From LH-M37 sp032251315 (GTDB taxonomy: Bacteria; Pseudomonadota; Gammaproteobacteria; SZUA-229), in contig JAVVEE010000029.1 in the NCBI GenBank assembly GCA_032251315.1, forward strand, positions 1 through 29,477: DNA of 29,477 nucleotides. The letters run 5' to 3'. The translations under genes and the position numbers were made by a program. Under the pieces are notes generated by a model, which saw only the letters and a program-made list of their open reading frames with translations, did not search any database and was not told where the DNA came from. Positions 24,013 to 29,477 of this stretch are shown here, piece by piece; within the stretch, counting starts at the first letter, position 1, and each line of letters starts with the position of its first letter.

Positions 24013-25239
24013 GTGAACGATAAAACAAATAAGCCAATTTATTTAGACTATAGTGCCACAACGCCGATTGATGAGCGCGTTGTAACCGAAATGATTAAAT
24101 ATATGGGCCCTGAGGGCGTCTTTGGTAATCCCGCTTCACGCAGCCATGCCTATGGCTGGACCGCAGAGAAAGCAGTGGAGCAGGCGCGACAACATATTGC
24201 TGATCTGGTCGGTGCTGACGCACGCGAAATCATCTTTACTTCCGGGGCAACAGAATCGGATAATTTGGCGATCAAGGGCTCGGCGCATTTCAACAAAAAA
24301 CGCGGTCAGCACATCATTACCTGCAAAACCGAGCACAAAGCGGTACTCGATAGCTGCCGTCAGCTGGAGCGGGAAGGTTTTGAAGTCACCTATCTTGATC
24401 CTGAAGCAAACGGTCTGGTTGATCTGGAAAAACTCAAAGCGGCGATGCGTGACGACACTACACTGGTTTCCATTATGCATGTCAATAATGAGATTGGTGT
24501 GATTCAGGATATCGAAGCGATTGGTAATGCCTGTCGTGAACGTAAGATTATCTTTCATGTGGATGCCGCGCAAAGCGCCGGAAAAATTCCCATGAATCTG
24601 GAAAGTCTGCCGGTCGACCTGATGAGCTTTTCAGCCCATAAGATTTACGGCCCCAAAGGCATGGGCGCCCTGTACGTGCAGAGAAAACCACGGGTGCGTC
24701 TGGAAGCACAGATGCACGGTGGTGGTCACGAACGCGGCATGCGTTCGGGTACGCTGGCGACGCATCAAATTGTCGGCATGGGTGAGGCTTTCCGCATCGC
24801 CAATGAAGAAATGGCGACAGAGAACGAACGTCTGATAACCTTAAGAAACCGTCTCTGGGACGGTCTCAAGGATATGGAAGAGGTTTATATTAATGGTGAC
24901 ATCAAGCAACGCGTCGCGGGCAACCTCAACATCAGTTTTAATTACGTGGAAGGGGAGAGCCTGCTGATGGCGCTGAAAGATCTGGCCATCTCCAGCGGCA
25001 GTGCCTGTACTTCAGCCAGTCTTGAGCCCAGTTATGTATTAAGAGCGCTGGGTCGCAATGACGAGCTGGCACACAGTTCAATTCGTTTTAGCATGGGGCG
25101 CTACACCACCAACCAGGATATTGATACCACCGTCGCCCATGTGCGTACAGCGGTAGAAAAGTTAAGAGATTTATCGCCGCTTTGGGATATGTATAAAGAC
25201 GGCGTTGATATATCAAGCATTGAATGGGCAGCTCACTGA
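24013..25239 (+). CDS. iscS: Cysteine desulfurase IscS
   Basis: A 408-residue housekeeping desulfurase that supplies sulfur to IscU and to tRNA thiolation. It has YLDYSATTPIDERV, SGATESDNLAIKG, the HVDAAQSAGK block, the PLP lysine in FSAHKIYGPKGMG (Lys210) and the active-site loop SSGSACTSASLEPSYVLRALG (Cys332, equal to E. coli Cys328). The C-terminal LSPLWDMYKDGVD is the IscU-interacting tail typical of IscS. The start is GTG 24013, giving four extra residues compared with E. coli; no strong ribosome-binding site is visible. Together with the preceding NifS-like gene it gives the operon two desulfurases. Confidence 0.97.
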   Translation: MNDKTNKPIYLDYSATTPIDERVVTEMIKYMGPEGVFGNPASRSHAYGWTAEKAVEQARQHIADLVGADAREIIFTSGATESDNLAIKGSAHFNKKRGQHIITCKTEHKAVLDSCRQLEREGFEVTYLDPEANGLVDLEKLKAAMRDDTTLVSIMHVNNEIGVIQDIEAIGNACRERKIIFHVDAAQSAGKIPMNLESLPVDLMSFSAHKIYGPKGMGALYVQRKPRVRLEAQMHGGGHERGMRSGTLATHQIVGMGEAFRIANEEMATENERLITLRNRLWDGLKDMEEVYINGDIKQRVAGNLNISFNYVEGESLLMALKDLAISSGSACTSASLEPSYVLRALGRNDELAHSSIRFSMGRYTTNQDIDTTVAHVRTAVEKLRDLSPLWDMYKDGVDISSIEWAAH

Positions 25240-25250
25240 TCTTTGATCAG
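25236..25250 (+). other. Small hairpin over the iscS stop codon
   Basis: CTGATC (25236-25241) pairs with GATCAG (25245-25250) around TTT, and includes the iscS TGA. It is followed by GGTTTTG but not by a real T-run. It could mark an RNA-processing point between iscRS and iscUA; it is equally likely to be chance. Confidence 0.25.
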
Positions 25251-25302
25251 GGTTTTGTGGAAACAGTTGAAGCAGCAGATAAAATCACAGAGGTAAGACA
25301 AG

Positions 25303-25683
25303 ATGGCATACGGTGAAAAAGTTCTGGATCACTATGAGAATCCAAGAAATGTAGGTAAGTTTGATCAGAATGAATCAGACATTGGTACCGGTATGGTAGG
25401 TGCACCAGCCTGTGGCGACGTTATGCGCCTACAGATTAAAGTTAATGATGCCGGCGTGATTGAAGACGCCGTATTTAAAACTTATGGCTGCGGCAGTGCG
25501 ATTGCATCGAGTTCACTGTTGACCGAGTGGGTTAAGGGTAAAACCCTGGACGAAGCGAAGGCGATCAAAAATACCCAGTTGGCGGAAGAGCTGGCTTTAC
25601 CGCCTGTAAAAATCCATTGTTCAGTTCTGGCTGAAGATGCCATTAATGCCGCGGTAGAGGATTACAAAAAGAAACACGCGTGA
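25303..25683 (+). CDS. iscU: Fe-S cluster assembly scaffold IscU
   Basis: A 126-residue scaffold on which [2Fe-2S] clusters form. Conserved ligands Cys37, Asp39, Cys63 and Cys106 are present (GAPACGDVM, YGCGSAIASSS, HCSVLAEDA). LPPVK at 99-103 is the HscA recognition motif. Residue numbering matches E. coli IscU exactly. Its place after iscS and before iscA is standard. Confidence 0.98.
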   Translation: MAYGEKVLDHYENPRNVGKFDQNESDIGTGMVGAPACGDVMRLQIKVNDAGVIEDAVFKTYGCGSAIASSSLLTEWVKGKTLDEAKAIKNTQLAEELALPPVKIHCSVLAEDAINAAVEDYKKKHA

Positions 25684-25736
25684 AGCCATGCGTATAAGGT
25701 TATTTACCAGTAAAATTAATCATTGGAACTGTTGAT

Positions 25737-26060
25737 ATGTCGATTACATTAACTGAATCAGCCGCAAAACGCGTCAAGAGTTTTCTTGATAAGCGCGGTA
25801 AAGGTGTAGGGCTGCGCCTGGGTGTTAAAACCATGGGTTGCTCAGGGATGGGCTATGTGGTCGAGTTTGTTGATGAGATCAATCCGGATGACGAGGTCTT
25901 TGAAGATAACGGCGTAAAAGTCGTTGTCGATAAAAAAAGCCTGGTGTACCTCGACGGCACCGAGCTGGATTTTTCCCGCGAAGGCCTGAATGAAGGTTTT
26001 AAATTTAACAACCCGAAAGAGAAGGACCAATGTGGCTGCGGTGAAAGTTTTACTGTCTAG
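25737..26060 (+). CDS. iscA: A-type Fe-S carrier IscA
   Basis: A 107-residue A-type carrier that moves clusters or iron to target proteins. The three conserved cysteines are Cys35 (TMGCSGMGYV) and Cys99/Cys101 (CGCGESFTV at the C terminus). It starts with SITLTESAAKRVKSFL. The position between iscU and hscB supports IscA over ErpA or SufA. Confidence 0.97.
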   Translation: MSITLTESAAKRVKSFLDKRGKGVGLRLGVKTMGCSGMGYVVEFVDEINPDDEVFEDNGVKVVVDKKSLVYLDGTELDFSREGLNEGFKFNNPKEKDQCGCGESFTV

Positions 26061-26064
26061 TCGC

Positions 26065-26082
26065 GGCGGTTGCTTAACCGCC
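26065..26082 (+). other. Hairpin between iscA and hscB
   Basis: GGCGGTT (26065-26071) pairs with AACCGCC (26076-26082) around GCTT. No T-run follows, so it is not a standard terminator; it may stabilise the 3' end of the iscSUA message or reduce read-through to hscBA. Confidence 0.4.
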
Positions 26083-26103
26083 CTGCTTACATCGTAACGC
26101 ATT

Positions 26104-26649
26104 ATGACTACTGATATCCTTACCTGTAATTTCTTTGAACTGTTTGATGTGCCGGTGGCCTATGAGCTTGATTTCGATCAGGTTCAGCAGCGCTACCGGG
26201 ATCTGCAGAAAATCGTCCATCCTGATAAATTTGTTAACGCCTCTGATCAGGAAAAACGGCTCTCCATGCAGCAGACCTCAAGAATTAACGAGGCTTTTAA
26301 TACCTTGCGCCAGCCCGTTGACCGGGCTATTTACCTGCTTAAATTAAAAGGCGTGGATACTACCCAGGAAAACAATACCACCATGGATGCGGCATTTCTG
26401 ATGGAGCAGATTGAAATGCGCGAAGCTTTATCCGAGATCCACTCGGTAGAAGATCCGCTGGCAGAGCTGGACAGGTTTTCTGCACAGATCAAAGCCAGCA
26501 TGCAGGGCTTGATGCAGAATTTTTCAGAATGCTATACGCAGGAAAAACTGGAAGCGGCTCAGGAATCAATCAAAAAAATGCAGTTCATGCAAAAAGCCGG
26601 AAAAGAGGTGAATGAACTATCGGCAAAAATTGAAGACGAATTATATTAG
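26104..26649 (+). CDS. hscB: Co-chaperone HscB
   Basis: A 181-residue J-type co-chaperone. The N-terminal J domain has the HPD motif at 39-41 (IVHPDKF) and SRINEAFNTLRQPVDRAIYLL; the C-terminal domain is a helical bundle (FLMEQIEMREAL) that binds IscU. It stimulates HscA ATPase and delivers IscU. Its stop is two bases before the hscA start, so translation is likely coupled. Confidence 0.97.
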   Translation: MTTDILTCNFFELFDVPVAYELDFDQVQQRYRDLQKIVHPDKFVNASDQEKRLSMQQTSRINEAFNTLRQPVDRAIYLLKLKGVDTTQENNTTMDAAFLMEQIEMREALSEIHSVEDPLAELDRFSAQIKASMQGLMQNFSECYTQEKLEAAQESIKKMQFMQKAGKEVNELSAKIEDELY

Positions 26650-26651
26650 TT

Positions 26652-28535
26652 ATGGCTTTATTACAAATTTCAGAACCGGGACAAACCACCGCACCGCACC
26701 AGCGCCGACTCGCTGTGGGCATCGATCTCGGCACCACTAACTCATTGGTGGCTACGGTAAGAAGTGCTGAGGCGCTGACTCTCGCTGATGAAAGCGGACG
26801 GCACCTGCTGCCTTCCGTGGTGCGCTACGGCGTGGAGGCCATTGAGGTGGGTGAGGCGGCAATAGAGCACGCGGTTAATGATCCTTCCAATACCATTGTT
26901 TCTGTAAAACGCCTGATGGGACGCGCCGCTGAAGATTTAATTAGTCTGGGCAAAAGCTCGCCTTATACGTTCGCCACTACTGACTCATCGGTGCCCAAAA
27001 TTCATACCCGCTCGGGGGATGTCAGTGCGGTGGAAGTTTCGTCTGAAATTCTAAAAACGCTTAAAGCCAGAGCCGAAGCGACGCTGGGCGATGAGCTGGT
27101 AGGCGCGGTGATTACCGTGCCGGCCTATTTTGATGATGCCCAGCGTCAGGCCACCAAAGATGCCGCCCGACTCGCCGGCCTGAATGTACTGCGCCTGCTG
27201 AATGAACCCACTGCCGCTGCCGTAGCCTACGGCCTCGATAGCGGTCAGGAAGGCATCATCGCTATTTATGATCTGGGTGGCGGCACCTTCGATATTTCCA
27301 TTCTGCGACTTAGGCAGGGTGTTTTTGAGGTGCTGGCTACCGGTGGTGACAGCGCGCTCGGTGGTGATGATTTTGATCACGCTGTCGCAGAATGGATTTT
27401 GCAGCAGGCCGGCTATGAAGCGGTGCCGGGTGCATCGCTGGCACGTCTGTTGATGCGCGAGGCGCGTTCCGCCAAAGAACAGCTGGCCACGACTGAGTCG
27501 GTCAATATTGCAATCGAGACCGATGATCTCAAGTGGCAGGGTGCTCTGACACGGTCCCAAATGCGAGAGCTGATCGAGCCGCTGATTAACAAAACCATGA
27601 TGGCCTGCCGCCGTGCACTCCGTGACGCCGAGGTCACCGCTGAAGAGGTGCTCGAAGTGGTCATGGTCGGTGGCTCTACCCGTACTCAGATGGTACGAGA
27701 AAAAGTGGGAGCGTTTTTCCAGCGCGAACCTCTGGTCAGTATTGATCCCGACAAGGTTGTCGCGGTCGGCGCGGCCCTGCAGGCAGATGTGCTCGCCGGC
27801 AACAAACCCGATGATGAAATGCTGTTGTTGGATGTGATTCCGTTGTCACTGGCTATCGAAACCATGGGCGGGCTGGCGGAAAAAATCGTCTACCGTAATA
27901 CCCCCATTCCCGTCGCCAAGGCGCAGGAGTTCACTACCTACAAAGATGGCCAGACGGCCATGGCCGTGCATGTGGTTCAGGGCGAGAGGGAACTGGTCGA
28001 CGACTGTCGTTCGCTGGCGCGGTTTGAGTTGCGCGGTTTCCCTCCTCACGTTGCCGGAGCCGCCCGGATTCGTGTGACCTATCAGGTCGACGCCGATGGC
28101 TTGTTGACGGTGAGTGCGCGCGAGCTAACCAGCGGAGTGGAAGCCAGTGTCGATGTGAAACCCTCTTACGGCCTGACCGACTCGGAAATAGAAACCATGC
28201 TGCGCGATTCCATGGATCACGCTTCTGACGATATACATTTACGCATGTTGCGTGAACAGCAGGTCGAGGCTGAACGTGTGGTCGAGGCGCTGGATGCGGC
28301 ACTGCAAACCGACGGTGAGCAATTGCTGTCAGCGACGGAAAGAAGCAATATTGATCAGGCCCGGCAGCAGCTGGTCGAAGTATCAGCCGGTGATGATTCT
28401 GAGGCCATCAAAACAGCAATCAAACAACTTGAAGGTGCCTGCGAAGACTATGTCGCACGGCGCATGAATTCCAATATACGTAACGCTATGCAAGGTCATT
28501 CTGTCGATGAATATGCTGGCAAAGATCAGGAGTAG
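26652..28535 (+). CDS. hscA: Hsp70-type chaperone HscA
   Basis: A 627-residue DnaK paralogue dedicated to Fe-S transfer. The nucleotide-binding domain (about 20-390) has GIDLGTTNSLVA, VPAYFDDAQRQATKDAA, NEPTAAAVAYGLD, YDLGGGTFDISIL and VVMVGGSTRTQMV. The substrate-binding domain (about 400-627) follows a DVIPLSLAIETMGG linker. The C terminus lacks the DnaK acidic EEVD-like tail. It recognises LPPVK on IscU with HscB. It is a few residues longer than E. coli HscA, mostly at the N terminus, where residue 1 is fixed by the two-base gap from hscB. Confidence 0.97.
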   Translation: MALLQISEPGQTTAPHQRRLAVGIDLGTTNSLVATVRSAEALTLADESGRHLLPSVVRYGVEAIEVGEAAIEHAVNDPSNTIVSVKRLMGRAAEDLISLGKSSPYTFATTDSSVPKIHTRSGDVSAVEVSSEILKTLKARAEATLGDELVGAVITVPAYFDDAQRQATKDAARLAGLNVLRLLNEPTAAAVAYGLDSGQEGIIAIYDLGGGTFDISILRLRQGVFEVLATGGDSALGGDDFDHAVAEWILQQAGYEAVPGASLARLLMREARSAKEQLATTESVNIAIETDDLKWQGALTRSQMRELIEPLINKTMMACRRALRDAEVTAEEVLEVVMVGGSTRTQMVREKVGAFFQREPLVSIDPDKVVAVGAALQADVLAGNKPDDEMLLLDVIPLSLAIETMGGLAEKIVYRNTPIPVAKAQEFTTYKDGQTAMAVHVVQGERELVDDCRSLARFELRGFPPHVAGAARIRVTYQVDADGLLTVSARELTSGVEASVDVKPSYGLTDSEIETMLRDSMDHASDDIHLRMLREQQVEAERVVEALDAALQTDGEQLLSATERSNIDQARQQLVEVSAGDDSEAIKTAIKQLEGACEDYVARRMNSNIRNAMQGHSVDEYAGKDQE

Positions 28536-28544
28536 CTAGAGACA

Positions 28545-28883
28545 ATGGCGCAAATAATTTTTTTACCCCACGAAGAACTGTGTCCCGACGGTATGGTAAT
28601 CGAAGCCGAGAAGGATCAAACAATTTGTGATGTGGCGCTCGCTAATGGTATTGAGATCGAACATGCCTGTGAGAAATCCTGTGCCTGCACCACCTGCCAC
28701 GTCTATATACGCGAAGGCATTGAGTCACTCAATGAAAATACCGAAAACGAAGATGATATGCTGGATAAGGCCTGGGGCCTGGATCCCGATTCGCGACTGA
28801 GTTGTCAGGCGAAAGTGGGCGATAAAGATCTGGTGGTGGAAATTCCGAAGTATACGATCAACATGGTCTCTGAAAACCACTAG
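28545..28883 (+). CDS. fdx: ISC-type [2Fe-2S] ferredoxin
   Basis: A 112-residue adrenodoxin-type ferredoxin supplying electrons for cluster assembly. Cluster ligands are Cys42, Cys48, Cys51 and Cys87 (ACEKSCACTTCHVYI and LSCQAKV), with the additional Cys46 also found in E. coli Fdx. It starts nine bases after hscA. iscX, which usually follows in enterobacteria, is not present in the window. Confidence 0.98.
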   Translation: MAQIIFLPHEELCPDGMVIEAEKDQTICDVALANGIEIEHACEKSCACTTCHVYIREGIESLNENTENEDDMLDKAWGLDPDSRLSCQAKVGDKDLVVEIPKYTINMVSENH

Positions 28884-28926
28884 ACCGGCGCTGACCCGGA
28901 ATTATAATTGGGCCAACTTTGCAGGT

Positions 28927-29286
28927 TTATGGCGTCTGTTGCAGCCGTTCAGATATGACCTGCTTTAGATCATCTAATGTAGCGAGTTGGTTGAGACTGG
29001 CCTGATCCAGCCACAGCGACAACTGGTCATTTTCCTGAAGAAAAATAGCAGGGAATTCAGCGTCGGGAATGTTGTGGCGGGTTAGAAACTCATCGCGATG
29101 GAGAAACTCCAGTTCGATGTCGAGCTGTTTCAGAAAATCCACCCACTCCTGCCTGATTTTAAAATGTCCGTGGGTGAGCGCGCACAAATTGCAGCTATAA
29201 GTTTTAGGCGAGAGCACTTTATGCGCGATGTCACTAACGGTGTTGAACAGACCCGAATCCGCATTGTAAACAAATATCAGTTTCAT
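28927..29286 (-). CDS. Uncharacterised small protein with a CxxC motif
   Basis: A 119-residue protein I cannot name. It starts LIFVYNADSGLFNTVSD, a beta strand and loop, and has SPKTYSCNLCALTHG with Cys32 and Cys35 in a CxxC pair, then FPAIFLQEND and a C-terminal helix. The N-terminal strand plus CxxC and the Pro-containing strand suggest, but do not prove, a thioredoxin-like or metal-binding fold. A good AAAGGGG ribosome-binding site precedes the ATG, which supports a real gene. It is convergent with fdx, with 43 bases between the stops. Similar sequences occur in diverse bacteria, from memory, without a known function. Proximity to isc may be coincidence. Confidence 0.75.
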   Translation of the reverse strand: MKLIFVYNADSGLFNTVSDIAHKVLSPKTYSCNLCALTHGHFKIRQEWVDFLKQLDIELEFLHRDEFLTRHNIPDAEFPAIFLQENDQLSLWLDQASLNQLATLDDLKQVISERLQQTP

Positions 29287-29417
29287 GAGATTTCCCCTTT
29301 ATTTTTTAAATGAGACATGGGTAGGTTTTGAGCGTTCCATCAGCCTGTTTCGTGATAACGTTCAGTATGGCCCGCCGAAGGTCGTCGGTCTACACAGTTG
29401 AACATACTAACAAAACG

Positions 29418-29456
29418 CATGGAAAGGATACCCTTCAATCAAGACCGTCAGCAGCA
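29418..29456 (-). repeat. Right arm of the 39-base inverted repeat
   Basis: Reverse complement of positions 1-39 with one mismatch. It lies in the 191-base region after the start of the CxxC gene, where no other gene is seen. The adjoining 29449-29468 forms an eight-base stem (CAGCAGCA with TGCTGCTG) around GGGA, so the repeat unit probably continues beyond this arm and past the window end. Confidence 0.85.
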
Positions 29457-29477
29457 GGGATGCTGCTGCCGAGCGTA

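Noticed and set aside
1..29477. Whole window considered as a composite transposon or genomic island because of the terminal inverted repeats
   Set aside because: Contents are core housekeeping genes, and there is no transposase, integrase or target-site duplication visible.

Overview
This window looks like an ordinary chromosomal segment of a gammaproteobacterium at roughly 50% G+C. The evidence is the gene set and its order: surE-pcm-yqaA-nlpD-rpoS, a ubiquinone-type ubiG beside a MupP-like phosphatase, clpS-clpA convergent with infA, and a full isc operon preceded by cysE. A species cannot be named from the sequence alone. No prophage, plasmid, transposase, CRISPR array, rRNA or tRNA was seen.

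Layout. Positions 1-5280 hold an Smr-domain gene divergent from surE, pcm, a YqaA-type membrane protein, the NlpD lipoprotein and the stationary-phase sigma factor RpoS, closed by a strong bidirectional terminator. Positions 5258-8900 hold a small Mth938-domain gene, homoserine dehydrogenase (hom, TTG start) and, on the opposite strand, threonine synthase (thrC), which resembles the epsilonproteobacterial type. A hairpin repeat at 8945-9007 separates this from a minus-strand operon reading mtaD-like deaminase, ubiG and MupP/Gph-type phosphatase. Positions 11917-14980 hold three consecutive lipoprotein genes (LpoB-like, COG3014-like, LPP20-like). Then come clpS-clpA, convergent infA, an M23 endopeptidase, a class I/II aminotransferase and a DUF2797 protein. 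Positions 21407-28883 hold cysE, iscR, a first NifS-like cysteine desulfurase, iscS, iscU, iscA, hscB, hscA and fdx, in one direction and closely spaced. The window ends with an unnamed CxxC protein on the minus strand.

How the genes work together. The isc block is a complete Fe-S assembly line: CysE feeds cysteine synthesis, the desulfurases release sulfur, IscU is the scaffold (LPPVK motif for HscA), HscB/HscA promote transfer, IscA is an A-type carrier and Fdx supplies electrons. Two tandem palindromes in front of iscR match the IscR type 1 operator, so feedback control is predicted. The envelope theme recurs: NlpD (degenerate M23 amidase activator), a separate M23 protein with intact metal ligands, an LpoB-like synthase activator and a possible peptidoglycan-recycling phosphatase.

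Most notable observations: (i) a 39-base inverted repeat, one mismatch, whose arms lie at the two ends of the window; (ii) a second cysteine desulfurase inside the isc operon; (iii) a Pcm with two normally conserved acidic residues replaced; (iv) an atypical threonine synthase inverted next to hom; (v) the three-lipoprotein cluster. I did not find a clearly new system; these are leads within a largely conserved region.
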